Part shown: piece by piece, positions 10,492 through 21,818 of the stretch
How the letters are laid out: each line of letters opens with the position of its first letter
Position numbering within the stretch: the stretch's first letter is position 1
Source of the DNA: Chara braunii
Lineage: Eukaryota > Streptophyta > Charophyceae > Charales > Characeae
NCBI GenBank assembly: GCA_003427395.1
Contig: BFEA01000149.1
Location: 805,564-869,563, forward strand
Direction of reading: 5' to 3'
Length of the DNA: 64,000 bases
Made by a program: the position numbers and the translations under genes
The notes under the pieces: model-generated
Database searches by the model: none
Seen by the model: the letters and a program-made list of their open reading frames with translations, nothing else
What the model was told of the DNA's origin: nothing

Positions 10492-10778
10492 NNNNNNNNN
10501 NNNNNNNNNNNNNNNNNNNNNNNNNNNNNNNNNNNNNNNNNNNNNNNNNNNNNNNNNNNNNNNNNNNNNNNNNNNNNNNNNNNNNNNNNNNNNNNNNNNN
10601 NNNNNNNNNNNNNNNNNNNNNNNNNNNNNNNNNNNNNNNNNNNNNNNNNNNNNNNNNNNNNNNNNNNNNNNNNNNNNNNNNNNNNNNNNNNNNNNNNNNN
10701 NNNNNNNNNNNNNNNNNNNNNNNNNNNNNNNNNNNNNNNNNNNNNNNNNNNNNNNNNNNNNNNNNNNNNNNNNNNNNN
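10492..10778. other. Assembly gap (287 N) inside the 3' LTR
   Basis: Unsequenced. It falls within the LTR between the candidate TATA box and the part repeated at base 1. Confidence 0.99.
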
Positions 10779-10804
10779 GGGATTGTGATATGGTCGCATC
10801 TTGC

Positions 10805-11690
10805 ATAATCCGAAGCAATTAAACGATATGGGGATTGACCCCATGAACGCCGCACGAGAATACTTCTGAACGCGATCCGAGTCGCGCCCTTACACGCATT
10901 CCCGTACGTCGATTCGCCCACCCAAGACGACTTGAGGCGGAACCGTCATCCCGTACGAACATGCTAAGGCGTCACTGAATCTGCCACTCCTATATGTGTC
11001 CGTGCGCAGTGATGATATCCTGACCCGAGCTATCCCATCGACGATGATACCATGACGCGATCTTTGAACTCAGACTCGTCCTATGACTCGGACTATTTCA
11101 CCCCAATAATAAACGAACTCATAAGGACACGGTACCCTTGTCACACTGCGAATCGGCTATGTCCGCGGGAATTCCACTGTGCCACCACTAGTGACCCTCG
11201 GTGCTCCGATTTCCCTTCCCCCGACCACACCTACTACTTCACCCACCCGGGATTCGTTGAGATCACCACCAGTTTCCCTCCTTTTCGCCTCCTTCTCCCA
11301 TATCATCAACTCAGTGTCGTCCCGTGGCCCGCCATAGCCCCCTACTGGCCCAATACGTTTTGCATGAACTGCCGACGTAGCGGCGGACAGAAAACTCCGG
11401 AATTCTGAAGGCCCAACCCAGGCGCGCGGCGACTCGTGTCACGTGGCGGCCCCCGACGGCCTAACATTTCAGGACCACCCCCGCCACGGAGGGACTTCCC
11501 CGTAACCCGTCACCCACAGTGCCCCGGCCCCACCAGACCGTGAGTCCCTTGCGCACGCACCCCTGACTCGCCTAATTGCATTCATACCCTTAAGACTCCC
11601 CCACTTTCCCCAAAAATCCTTGGCACACCCCTTTTCGCACTTCCAGGCCCACATCCCACTCCGATCAGGAAGTCGCGCCGGGCGTCAGGT
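10805..11690 (+). repeat. 3' LTR of Ty3-A (part homologous to 1-886)
   Basis: Collinear with 1-886 throughout, differing at scattered positions, mostly C/T and G/A. The sequence after it (11,691 on) has no primer-site character and leads straight into LINE-a, as expected for the outer edge of the element. Confidence 0.85.
11052..11408 (+). pseudogene. Second copy of the LTR-borne ORF, truncated
   Basis: Same product as 248-739 for 118 residues with a handful of substitutions. It stops early because the Arg codon CGA after P-E-F has become TGA (11,406-11,408). Several silent or conservative changes occur before that point. Confidence 0.6.
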
Positions 11691-11712
11691 TGGGCGTCAC
11701 ACCGTGATAGCG

Positions 11713-12575
11713 ATGAATGACAGAATTAAGTGGGTGGCGGGCATACTGGCCACTTTCAAATTCACATCACAGGATGTGGTAGACCACTTCCTCATTGAGT
11801 CCGCTGGTCTGTTCACCATAACAGTAATCGCTCTCTACCCGGGGGATCGCACTCACATGTTGGGACTTAAAAACCTCAGGTTTCGAGGTCAGCCGGTGCA
11901 AATTGCCAGGTGGAAGCAGGGGAACCATTTACAGCGGACGATCGCAGGCAACAAATCATGGAGAGTAACTTCTGGGTGGAATTCCGCTATGCCCCACTGG
12001 CAATCCAAGGGGCCATCATATAGGACTTGCACTTGTTCGTCCCAGTGAAAGGGTTTGTTCACGAACTGCCAACTTTCCTAAAAAAGAGAAACGATACCCT
12101 TTTAGTAGCGGTGGACTGGGACCCGTCAAAGCCTTTCCCTTTATACGACTTATGGAACTTCATCTACGGGGGGAAACGTATATCGGTGCTTGTCAGCCAT
12201 AGCCAAGACCCCTGGTGCTAAATATGCAAAGAAAAGGGTTATCTGTTTACGGACCCCCGTTGTCCTAATTCCCGCAAAAAACCCGTCAACGGATTGGTGT
12301 CCCCTCACCCCATGGAAGCTGGCATGTGGCTACCAAAAGACGAGGCTTTAAAAGGGTGGTATTTCCTTCTCCAGGAGGAGGAATTGTCGGGATACTGGAT
12401 CTGGAAAGGGCAAGGCCGGCCGACATCTACACCACGAACCTCCGCCTGGGTGTTGGGACATTCCCAGCAAAATCGGACGCCTGAGGGTGCAGCACACCGT
12501 CACCCAGCCCGGGGCCTGCCTGCCCCTCCCACTGGGAGGACGGGACTGGGGCCGACCATGACGGGAACATCATAA
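11713..12575 (+). pseudogene. LINE-a ORF1 N-terminal domain with zinc knuckle remnant
   Basis: Starts at ATG 11,713 (MNDRIKWVAGI) in frame 1. It resembles the DUF4283-like region of plant LINE ORF1 (FLIESAGLFTI, then GQPVQIARW). The frame changes near 11,960 to frame 0 (NFWVEFRYAPLAIQGA, then VPVKGFVHELP). A TAG follows QGAII and a TAA at 12,219 sits inside the zinc knuckle (C-stop-I-C, then G-Y instead of G-H, then C). CAA to TAA and CAT to TAT would explain both changes. This protein would bind LINE RNA. Ends at 12,575. Confidence 0.7.
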
Positions 12576-12579
12576 TAGT

Positions 12580-13967
12580 TGCCCTGCCAGCAGTAGGTAC
12601 ACAAAAACATCAAGTGCAAACACACGACCAAGATCAGCCTGAGAGCATAGTAGTGGGTCTGCCAGCTGGAAGCTCGTAGAACTTAAAGGGTACCACGCCG
12701 CAACAACCCTGGACCTAACAGAAGTGGGCCTCAACGAACGACTCGAGAGCCACCACTCTCACTCGGAGGCCATAATGCGGGACTCGCAAGCTTGGGGCCT
12801 GCCGGGACCTTACGAGCACCACGCAACTCACACCGACCTGCTGCATCACAACACTGAAAGGGAGTTGGCCACTGATCAGATGGCCGCTAATGTTACTGTT
12901 ATTGACTTGCCAACAAGGAGCGAGAAGGAGCGACATGAGATCCGTGGGAACTACCGAGGGGGAACTGCACTGCCCTCGAGTGTAGAACAAGATACAACAT
13001 TAGTAGTGGCCTTACCAGCTGGAGGCCGGGCCATGAACTTAACAACAGGTGACCCCCATGAACGACGTGAAAGCTGCCAAGATCGGCCATAGGGCATAAG
13101 GGAGTGCCTGCCAGCTGGAAGCCCGCATGAACATCAAGGGTACCACGCCGCAACAGTCGTGGACTCAACAGAAGGAGACCTTCGCGAAAGGCATGTCAAC
13201 CACCAAGCCCACCTTCAAGTCATAGCGTTGGCCTCACAAGCTGGGGCCCAACCGGAAACTCATGGGCTCCAGGTCACCTATTCTGACTTGCTGCATCACA
13301 AGGTTGTACTGACCACACCATTGTAACTGGTATTGGCCCGCCAGCAGGGAGCTTGCAGGGGTGACATGCGACTTGTGGAGACAACATAGGGGGAACCGTA
13401 TTGACCTTGGGTACTGAGCAGGAAACAATCATAGCAGTGGCCTTACCAGCACGAGGCCTGCACAAAAAGCGCCAATGCAACGAATTGGACAATGTACCTG
13501 GGATTCCGGTTGTAAACATTCGGGAACAATGCACACAATATATTGATCGGCCCGTGTTGATGCAGCACACGCTCACACGGGATCCCCCTCCCTTGGCACC
13601 AGAAAGAGCTCATGACGATGACCACCTGGGTGTCGACCAATCGGACTGCACTGATCACAAGGCAGAAACTGTTGTTGTCTCGCCAACAGGGAATCTGCAG
13701 GAGAGACATGATATTTGCACGGACGAGCCGGGGGGAACAGTACCGACCCCGGGTGCTGAACACAAAACCGCAATAGTACTGGCCTTACCTCCCCTCTTTC
13801 AACACACAGATGTCTGGAGGAAACGTCCACAACACAAAAGATCCCCAATCAGAACCAGACCCCTCAGCAGACGCCCTCTCGAAAGTCCTCGCCAGGCCCC
13901 CCAGGCAACACATTCTCAAAGGCCACCCACCAATTCAAACATCGTAGGCCCCTATCGAAGGGAATGA
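12580..13967 (+). pseudogene. LINE-a ORF1 middle: about ten degenerate 108-bp repeats
   Basis: A motif coding roughly [TI]-x-V-V-A-L-P-A-G-G recurs near 12,895, 13,003, 13,107, 13,218, 13,332, 13,436, 13,674 and 13,775, with earlier relatives at 12,582, 12,650 and 12,787. Spacing is 104-114 bases, about 36 codons. Between the motifs the units share words such as ERHEI and GGT-x-P. Two longer open pieces remain (12,724-13,092 and 13,401-13,967). A longer match links 12,655-12,725 and 13,095-13,165. This looks like a decayed internal peptide repeat; function unknown. Confidence 0.55.
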
Positions 13968-14020
13968 ACAAACTCATCCGCTTCGACTATCTCTATAATG
14001 TCACATAGGGAATTAAAAAC

Positions 14021-15570
14021 ATGTTTCCCGCGGAAACTAGAGCGGCTGACTTGGGGGTCAATCTGGGGGCACACCTGCGGCACGCTTCTCACACCATACT
14101 TGGAATGCCTCTGCAAACTCGGAACTTGACGCAATCCCAAATTGACGGTCTGTCCCCGCCACGAGCTTCCCTGCAATATGACACCCGTGCTCGCAATAGA
14201 AACAGGCAAAAGAGGTCACCAATAGCAGCCAAAGGGAGCCTTTCTCAAACGGGCCGACGAACACTCCCGGGGGGGCAGGTGGCTCAACGCGATACACTCC
14301 GCGATATCTACAGCTGATGGAAGAGCAGGAGCAAGCCGAGGCCGAGCTGCAAGAAGCAATCAAGTTAAGGAAGGAGAAGCAAGCAATGTTCCCCCAAATG
14401 GACACTCATATTCACGATGTGATGTCAGAATCAGGCACAGATTCGGGCTCGGAGACAGATAGGGGAGAGGTGCAGGAGGACACTCTCCTAGAGGCAGCTC
14501 TTACACCAGAACAACATTTGCTCTTCCACCATCTCGCGGTGCAACAAATGCAGCACACACAGCTCCAATATTGTGCATCGGACAGACCCCCGGAAACGCT
14601 GTCCTCACTGATAGGGCCGCCATAGGCCTCAGGGGAGGGGTCGGACGACCAGGGATTTAAGATCCAGCACCTCTTTCTGATCCAACACAACATCCGGGCG
14701 CAGAGACCAACACTAGGACTGATTGACTCGTAGGATAGCCAACAACTAACGCAAGAAAAACAATATTGGCAAGCACAAACGCAGCATTGCCGTGTATACG
14801 ACAGGTTGGCATACCAACAAAGTCATTCCTTGCCAAACCAGGGGCACCTCTACTTCCATCCACACAGCCACCCCACTTTACAAGGCCAGGGTGGAACGAT
14901 TCCGTCCGCCAACGCTCTGCCACCTGACCTTCAATATGAAGTCCACCCGGAGTTGGACCATGAAATGTCTTCGGTACAGTCACGTCACAGTTCAGAATCT
15001 CCCCACCCCCCAAAAGGCATACACCCAGACATGGACCAAGAAATGGAGCCATTACCGCAGGGGGGCCTGCTGAATGCCCAAACAATCAGCCCCCAACCCA
15101 CCCACCAGGCAGACAACGTAGCTGGAGTCCACCCATCCATGGACCATGTAATGGAAACACACCCCCAACAGCAAAAGTTTATATGGGACAAAAAGGTGCA
15201 TGCCCATCTAAAAGTATTGACAGACTGGATTTTACAGAATGCACTGGCCCCAGGGGGACGATCCCTGTGCGAGATTGTCTTTCCACTGTAATGGGAAAAA
15301 ATCCGAAGAATAGTATTGGTCAAACAGGATGTCAAGCAAGCGGTCAATCAGTTTAGTTCCAGGGAGGATGTTGACTGGGGGCTGGTGGCAAAGACTCTCA
15401 TACTCTCTGTCACTTCATTACTGGTGGAGCTCAACAAATCGGGAACAGAGCACACAAACAACCTGCCACCATTCACAGAACGGGACAGCAACCGCAACAA
15501 CAGCAGCAAAGAGGGTTGAGCACAATGGAAAGGATATCGGGGGGGGAACAGGAGAGGGGGGGGCAGTTGT
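14021..15570 (+). pseudogene. LINE-a ORF1 C-terminal part
   Basis: A chain of open pieces: 14,021-14,317, then 14,317-14,625 (Glu/Gln-rich predicted coiled coil, then an acidic Ser stretch), then 14,806-15,291 continued in the same frame past a TAA to 15,519. The last piece has three copies of a short motif H-P-x-[LM]-D-x-x-M (near 14,950, 15,025 and 15,130), followed by a helical C-terminal domain (KVHAHLKVLTDWILQNAL, then EDVDWGLVAKTLI). No recognised family. Confidence 0.45.
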
Positions 15571-16139
15571 CTCAAGAAAGTGAGGGTTAATCCCCTCCCT
15601 CAGATAAGACAAGGGCAGCTGCTGCAACCCCAGCCCCCCATCCTTCAGAAGATACCAGCTTGCCTACTCACCCCTACTGTAGTAAAGGGACAATCAAGGC
15701 CGGCCTCAACGGCCAGGATAGCTGGAGCTGTTGAACACTTTTATCGAGTAAGGCGAATGATTAGAGGCCTCGGNGGTGAAACACCCTCGACCTATTCTCA
15801 AACTTTAAATAAGTGGTGAGATGAAAAGCAGGAGGAGCAGTTTGAAGACGGAACTGAGGAAGAATTAGAAGATCTAGCAAATATCGTCACACCGAACCAG
15901 CGTATGCTGACCAATATAACCGCAAATATCATCCAAGGGGAAAAGGCTCGGGCATACATCCACCTGCCGCTTCTACAAAAACAAGAAATTGAGAGCATAT
16001 AAAAATACAAACCCCACGATGAATTCGCGTCCACATATGGACGGTGCGATAGACCAACAACTACGGCCACAACCCGCCCCACACCCCTTCCCTGATCCAT
16101 ATGTCCCACCACTGGCGAGACGCCCACTGGATTGGGCGT

Positions 16140-17500
16140 GAAAGATCGGCCTTGCGGACCTGGATATCAGAGCCATTAATCTCAATGACCTGCCACAGGC
16201 CTCGCCAGAAAAAAAAAATGCAATTTGGAAAATGCTGAAAACAGAAGGGCTGGGCACATGGCCGGATGCCATTTGCGTCCAAGAGACCCACCTCACTGAT
16301 TCGCTTGCTCACAAACCTAAAAAGAAATGGGTCTGGCCATACTCAGTTTTCTCAGCCCCAGCAAGGTCGGCTGGGTCCACAGGTGTGGCAATATGGATTG
16401 CCCACTCCTCTTGGATCAAACCGGTAGCTCATGAGTATGACCAACAAGAGGGACGGTGGGTATATGTAAGGGCCACAATAGGGGATGATGAAATCATTAT
16501 TGTGAGTGTCTATGGGCCTAACGATCCTCTAGACAAATCACTTTCTCCACCACTTATACCAACAACTGCCTGCTGATCTACCCCTGATAATCGTTGGGGA
16601 CTTCAATATCACACCCAATCCGCTCTTGGATAGAAGGTCCTCCCAATAGGCCCCTCGAGATAGATGGGTACCGGATGTGGACATGCTATCTCGTTTTATG
16701 GCTACCTTACAACTCAAGGATGCCTACAGGACACTGCACCCCACAAAAAGAGCATACACATGTATGAGATCTAATGGAGCTGTAGGCAAATCAAACTCAA
16801 CGATAAACCGCTTCCTCATCTCAAAGGAATTGTTGGGCACGGTATCTGTAGCAGACATCATGACGCTCAACCCCTGCAAGTTTTTTGACCATCGAGGGAT
16901 AGTCCGTGGCATGTCCTTCCACCATCCAATTGAACGAGGGCCGAACTTTTACAAATTTAATACGTCCCTATTAAAAATCCTTGCGCTTAAAATCCCGGTC
17001 AACGACTTCTGGCTCGACTGGTCCTCAAAGAGGGAGTCAACCCCCTCTGTTGTGAATTCAATTTGGTTTAATGATGGTCTGACACAATTACGTGACAAGG
17101 TTAAAAAGTTATCCATCATCAATACAAGGGAACGCAAGGCGGTGTTAGATGAATTACTGAATGAACTGGAAAATTGCGACACCAAATTGTCAACTGACCC
17201 CTTGGATGATGAGACTTTTGACAAATTACAAACAACTAGGGGCCACCTATAGACCTACCTTGACGCCCAGGCAGAAGCATGACGAATCCAAACCCGTATA
17301 AAAAAAAACAAGACACGGATGGGACGATGGCCAAATTCATCTTAAAGAAAGCTAGGGCCAGAGCAAGACAAACAATGGAGTCATCGTTGAGCCACCCTTT
17401 CGATCATTCGCTCACTATTGCTGGCAACGCCTACACCATAGTCGATTATGCAACCCAGTTTTACCAAAAACTTTACACCTCCGAGGCTGCACAATAGGGA
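16140..17500 (+). pseudogene. LINE-a ORF2: AP-type endonuclease domain and linker
   Basis: Contains the endonuclease landmarks in order: ICVQETHL (about 16,272), VSVYGPN (about 16,505) and, after a frameshift near 16,555, LIIVGDFNITPN (about 16,580). An in-frame TGA lies at 16,139-16,141, just before the domain. The region from 16,677 to 17,252 continues the domain (R-x-Y-T-C-M-R-S-N, then FFDHRGI as the S-D-H-like end) and a helical linker. The endonuclease would nick target DNA to prime reverse transcription. Confidence 0.8.
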
Positions 17501-17559
17501 GCAGAACAGCTGGCTTCAGCATGCTGCACCATGTTGCAACACCTTCTTGCCATGCTGTC

Positions 17560-18470
17560 ATCTTCTCAGAGAGAGTTGTTGGAAGCCCCGCTCACACCAG
17601 AGGATCTTCTAGATGCCCTGAAAGATATGGATGATGAAAAAACCCCTGGATTAGACTCCTTTCCGAAAGAATTTTGACTTTTTTGTGGAGTACTTTTCAA
17701 GACAGTATTATGGCCTACATTCAAGCGATGCGGATTGAAGGATCTTTTGGGGGACTTATTAGCCAGGTGGTCACTACACTGTTGTACAAGAAAGGGGTGA
17801 AAGAGGACGTGAGGAATTATCGCCCCATCACACTCCTACCTCTGCCCTATAAGATAATCTCAAAAGCCCTGACCAAACGGTTGCTCCCATATGAACCACT
17901 TGATCTACCAAGATCAAGCTAGCTTCATGCCGCAGCGAAACATCCAGGACAACGTGCTGCTAGTCAATGAAACTATTAAATATGCCAGCCAACATAGTAA
18001 GGAAGCAGCAGTCCTTTTCATAGACTTTGAAAAGGCATACGATCACGTTGACTGAGACTTTATGGATTGCTGCCTACAAAAAATGATTTTCGGGGAATCA
18101 TTCAGAGCATGGGTATCCATCGTGCACAGGTCGGCGGCCAGAAACATCATGGTCAATGGCCACTTGTCCCCCCCGTTCGCGCTACAACGGTCCGTCAGGC
18201 AAGGGGACCCGATCGCCCCCCTCCTGTTTGTCCTTGTCATGGAGGCCCTGGCAGCAATGATTCGTGTGAATCCGACTATCCAACGTATAGACATTCCATA
18301 ATTGCCACCCCATCTAGTGCCAGTCACATCTCTTTTTGCTGACGACCTGACAGTTCTTATCAAGGCCTCAAAAACATCCCTTGATGCACTAACGGACACC
18401 ATTCGAACCTTTGCTGTAGCGGTAGACATGAAAAGCATCCCTTGACGCACTAACGGACGAAAATTGAGGG
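17560..18470 (+). pseudogene. LINE-a ORF2: reverse transcriptase domain
   Basis: Motifs in order: DEKTPGLDSFP (17,633), NYRPITLLPL (17,817), FIDFEKAYDHVD (18,018), SVRQGDPIAPLLFVLVMEAL (18,190) and SLFADDLTVLI (18,330, catalytic FADD). A base is missing near 17,676 (frame change). A TGA replaces the conserved Trp after KAYDHVD (18,053-18,055). A TAA stands at 18,299. Near 18,435 a copy of the stretch CATCCCTTGA...CACTAACGGAC found at 18,387 has been inserted, another break. Confidence 0.88.
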
Positions 18471-18479
18471 TTGGTGGAT

Positions 18480-19256
18480 GTCCCCTCAAGGTATACAGCC
18501 CCCTGATGACCCGCCTGTTAGCTGGAAACCAAAAGAAGAGGCAATCAGAGTCCTCGGAATCCGCCTGACAGCACTGACCCCCCCCTTCCAACCATGGTCA
18601 ACCGTTAGTGCAAACTGCCCTGCAGCGGCTGGCCAAATAAGGTGGTCTCCATACATCATTGGTAGGAAGAGCGTTGGCAATCAATAATGTCATCCTGCCC
18701 ACAATCTGGTACAAGACGGCGTTCTAGGAAATCCCAAAAAGTCAACTGACCCACCTGAGCACAACTCTGTTTGCTTACCTATGGAGAAATAATCATGAGA
18801 TGACCAAATGCATTAGAAGGGTGGCATGAAAATATATAACCCAAGTTACCCAACCAAAAAAGGTGGGTGGGTTAGGAATTATGGACCTGGGGAACGAGAT
18901 TAAGGCTATCATATTCAAAGCTATCATACGTCTCCTACTTGGTAATAATGTGCTTTGGCAGCACTTGACGGGCATTCAATTGTCGTGTCTTGCTCCTCCC
19001 TTCCACCCAGACCACCCCGTCCACCCACTGCAATGGTTAACAAACCCGGATTGGTCGGTGTCGGGGCTACAACGCCATAGGAGAGACGGGTCTGCTAGAA
19101 ATAAAGTTAGGTGGGACCTCAAGAATGATCCCCTCTGGACCTTTATACTGCACTTATGGAAACTGATGGGGCCGGCAAAGAAACCTCCTCCCCTTAGGTG
19201 GCACGAAATATGGAGGCAACTGCTATTTGGAACCCCCCAGGTGTGCGATGACTTCG
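18480..19256 (+). pseudogene. LINE-a ORF2: thumb/connection region
   Basis: Aligns by eye with the same region of LINE-b (27,022-27,660, - strand): RALAINN, then GGLGIMDLGNE, then IIFKAIIR, then WLTNPDWS. Several frame changes between 18,590 and 18,860; a longer open piece covers 18,863 to the MITE insertion point. The codon for the Lys of D-D-F-D-K is split by the MITE at 19,260. Confidence 0.75.
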
Positions 19257-19260
19257 ACAA

Positions 19261-19641
19261 ACAACCATTTCGTCAAAATGGATATTTTTTTTTTTTGAAC
19301 GAAATTGAAACCGAGTTTTTTGGCCGAAAAATCGTCAAAATTTGTTGTTCTTGAGAATCCAGCGTTTTACAAACGCTGGACCCCCTAGCTGTTTATAGAC
19401 CTAGCTTGAGACCAGGCACCTCCAGGCAGGACTGCCTGGAGGTACCTGGTCTCAAGCTAGGTCCATGTACAGCCAGAGGTCTAGCGTTTTACAAACGCTG
19501 GACCCTCAGGAACAACAAATTTTGATGAGTTTTCGGCCAAAAAACTCGATTTCAATTTCGTTCAAAAAATAAAAGAGGTCCATTTTGACGAAATGGCAGT
19601 TCAAAAAATAAAAGAGGTCCATTTTGACGAAATGGCAGTTA
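19261..19641. mobile_element. Foldback MITE inserted in LINE-a ORF2
   Basis: The two ends are inverted repeats over about 100 bases (CCATTTCGTCAAAATGGA on the left, its complement on the right, continuing through GTTCAAAAAA/ CGGCCAAAAAACTCG-type sequence). In the centre lies a 30-base arm palindrome (19,400-19,429 with 19,432-19,461, 29 of 30 pairs). On each side sits a small hairpin of CCAGCGTTT/AAACGCTGG (about 19,361 and 19,481). ACAA flanks the element (19,257-19,260 and 19,642-19,645). Removing the element and one ACAA restores the LINE reading D-K-P, so ACAA is the target duplication. The right terminal 39 bases are duplicated in tandem (19,562-19,600 and 19,601-19,639). No coding capacity. 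Confidence 0.85.
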
Positions 19642-20964
19642 ACAAGCCTTTCTCCCTTCAAGCTAACTCGCACTGTCTCACATGGGTGAAGAATGGTATA
19701 TATCAGGGGGGGGACCTCTGGGACAGTCAATGGGGTACATGGAAATCCCCTCAGCAGCTATGGCATAGCCTTAAGAATGTCAAACGTAGTATGGATAAAC
19801 TACAAAACAATTATGGCATAGCCTTAAGAATGTCAAACATAGTATGGATAAATTGCAAAAGCTACAAACAACGATGCTGCCTCAATGGGTTGCTACCCTT
19901 CAAGACGGACCGGCTTTTTGTGACCTTGACTGGGTCACGCACAACAGTGGCAACTCTATTCCTATGACAATTTACGGGATAAGCCATATATCCGATAGTA
20001 TAGCGCAACTGCATGCCTTCCAACCATATGTGCCAGGGGCAAGGTGGACAACTCTCACAAAAGACCCAGACCGCAACTTCACGAAGCCAGTGGAAGAGCT
20101 TACGCAAATTAGGGTGGTGGGATCTTATGACACGGGTTACTTTGCCTACGAAATGGCCTCCCCAGTTTGCGTCGCCCCCTTCGACCCAGATGAGTGGGAA
20201 TGGAGCAGCCGCATCCCCATTCCGATTTGGCAATACACAGTAAAAGACGGGTACAAGCAAACACACCCCCTCAAAACCTCCACACCGATTGTGCAGAATC
20301 GGTGGAAAAGAGACTCTCCGGTGAAAGGCTTTGCCCTGTGTAGCATCTCATGGGAAACGTACATACACATAATGCCCACATCTCACAGGGCCCTGCAGTG
20401 GCAAATCCTTCACCGCTGTCTCCCAACCCCGGACTGGGTGACCTCCCGCTCCTCCTTGGAACAAGCAGGCGTATTGTCCCCCATCTGTGCACACTGCGGA
20501 GAGAATGCACAACGCAGTCGGGCAGACCTGGAACACTGCCTTCTAGCATGCTTGATGGCTAAGCGAATGTGGTAGTGGTGGGACGCCCTCTGGCACGCAT
20601 TAACAGGAACAGTGTTTCAATGCGATGTCCTCATTCTGTTGGGAAGGTAGAAGTCTATTCCATCAACTGGACACTGTTCCAACGCACCCTCTTCAAGCAC
20701 ATGAGACTGGCCATGCTCATGGTGATCTGGAGAATGAGATGCTCTACAGAAAGACAAGATACCGCCTTTGCTTTTCACCATGCAAAAACAGAACTAGTGG
20801 AAGTGCTAAGGGCAAACATTCTGAAAGCCTGTCATAAACTGACTAAGGATCTGGCCACCATGCCCGACAGGGAGGCAAGAAAACAGGCCATCAAATCCTT
20901 TAGAGACAATTGGCTAGACCCCCGTTGCCGACTAGTAGAAGTCCATAAGAATGGAAAAGTATAG
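19642..20964 (+). pseudogene. LINE-a ORF2: C-terminal region with zf-RVT finger
   Basis: Resumes the LINE frame after the MITE. A 53-bp tandem duplication (units at about 19,759 and 19,812) shifts the frame. From 19,844 a 243-codon open stretch includes the zf-RVT finger: ILHRCLPTPDWVTSRS, then C-A-H-C, then LEHCLLAC. A TAG at 20,573-20,575 replaces a Gln (the LINE-b copy reads W-Q-W-W-D). Another open piece at 20,569-20,964 has the basic C-terminus ending in W-L-D-P-R. The finger is typical of plant LINE ORF2 proteins. Confidence 0.85.
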
Positions 20965-20976
20965 TGGAAGAACTGG

Positions 20977-21501
20977 GTGGCAGAGGACAACACGTGGACC
21001 TATAGGACAATGGACTGTTTCCACACCGAGTTACTGAGACAATCGGCCATGGCACTGACGGACCTACTCCAGACTGGCGGACAACCCTCCCCGGTACAGA
21101 ATGCTGCGCTCTCTCCCCCAATCTCTCCATCCCCGTCCCTGTCCCCTTGCTTGCCGTCACAGTCCCCTCTACAAACGTCCTCTACGCCTCCCCCCCTCCC
21201 CCCCTCCCGCTGTCCCCCCCACCCCCGATCCCTACACACCCCCTTCCCATTCCGACCGGGAATCCGCCTATTACCTCACCACAACCCCCTCCACTTCCAA
21301 TGGGAGTGTCGCCCCTTACACCATCCCCCCCACATTCTCTTCCACCATTCCACTCCGCTTACCCCTCAATCTGACCAGTCGGGCCTGCCAAAGATGCGAA
21401 TCTCCAAAGGGAGGACAATGGTGCCAGCATCCTCACAGCATCGGCATCCTCACATCCTCACTTCAACGAATATGAGCTCTCCCCCGGTACAGGGGCCGTA
21501 A
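20977..21501 (+). pseudogene. LINE-a ORF2: Pro-rich extreme C-terminus
   Basis: Follows a TAG at 20,962-20,964. The open frame encodes a helical start and then a long Pro/Ser-rich tail, matching the layout of the LINE fragment at 34,736-35,199 (- strand), which has the same W-L-D-P then Pro-rich order. This was probably part of the ORF2 product; function unknown. Confidence 0.5.
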
Positions 21502-21698
21502 GGGGGACCACAAAATTTGTGTGAAGGTGGATAGCAACAACAGTAGACAAGAGATGACAACAGATTCAGAATATCGAAGTGAATGGACCATCCTGAGTTG
21601 GTGCAGCACATACGCATGATGGATCATTATAAAAAGGCAGACAAGCAGTACACGAAACAATATAAAGCCAAACATGCATCTTGTTTTGTATGTAAAAT

Positions 21699-21818
21699 GG
21701 GACGAGGGACCCGGTTTCCGGCAGGTGCCGCTCCCCACCAATAGATGGAGCCACCCCGAGAGTGCCAGTGGTGCCTACTCTTATCAGCACACCTGGCAGG
21801 TTGGCACCTCCTCAGGTT
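21699..21818 (+). repeat. LINE-a 3' tail: core motif plus terminal hairpin
   Basis: The core reads GGGACSAGGGACCCGGTTTC-like sequence followed by CTCCCCACCAATAGATGGAG; it recurs at least seven times in the window. It is followed by a hairpin: arm 21,763-21,774 with arm 21,787-21,798 (10 of 12 pairs), loop CTACTCTTATCA. The N gap begins at 21,819, where poly(A) is expected. Confidence 0.7.

Larger units (their letters stand above)
1..11690 (+). mobile_element. Ty3-A: Ty3/gypsy LTR retrotransposon with 3' accessory ORFs
   Basis: The first roughly 885 bases recur at 10,805-11,690 as a direct repeat with scattered, mostly transition differences. Between them lie, in order on the + strand, a primer site, gag with CCHC knuckle, aspartic protease, RT (YMDD), RNase H and integrase with GPY/F-type C-terminus; this order is Ty3/gypsy, not copia. 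Three more ORFs (7,004-9,069) follow the integrase. The left LTR is cut by the window edge, so its true length is unknown; the right side suggests more than 1.6 kb because a TATA box lies at 10,077. The coding part carries at least three frameshifts and six in-frame stops, so this copy is non-autonomous. The right LTR abuts LINE-a directly. Confidence 0.9.
11704..21818 (+). mobile_element. LINE-a: long non-LTR retrotransposon, degenerate
   Basis: Holds, in order, a plant-type ORF1 (RNA-binding N-terminus with zinc knuckle remnant, repeat-rich middle), an ORF2 with AP-type endonuclease, RT with FADD box and zf-RVT finger, a Pro-rich C-terminus and a 3' tail motif shared with LINE-b. About 10 kb, running into an N gap where poly(A) would be expected. 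Frames change often, so it is a pseudogene copy. A MITE (19,261-19,641) and several tandem duplications interrupt ORF2. Confidence 0.9.

Noticed and set aside
10470-10921. Open frames across the N gap
   Set aside because: They consist mainly of unknown residues; the same applies at 21.8, 34.2-34.7 and 50.9 kb.
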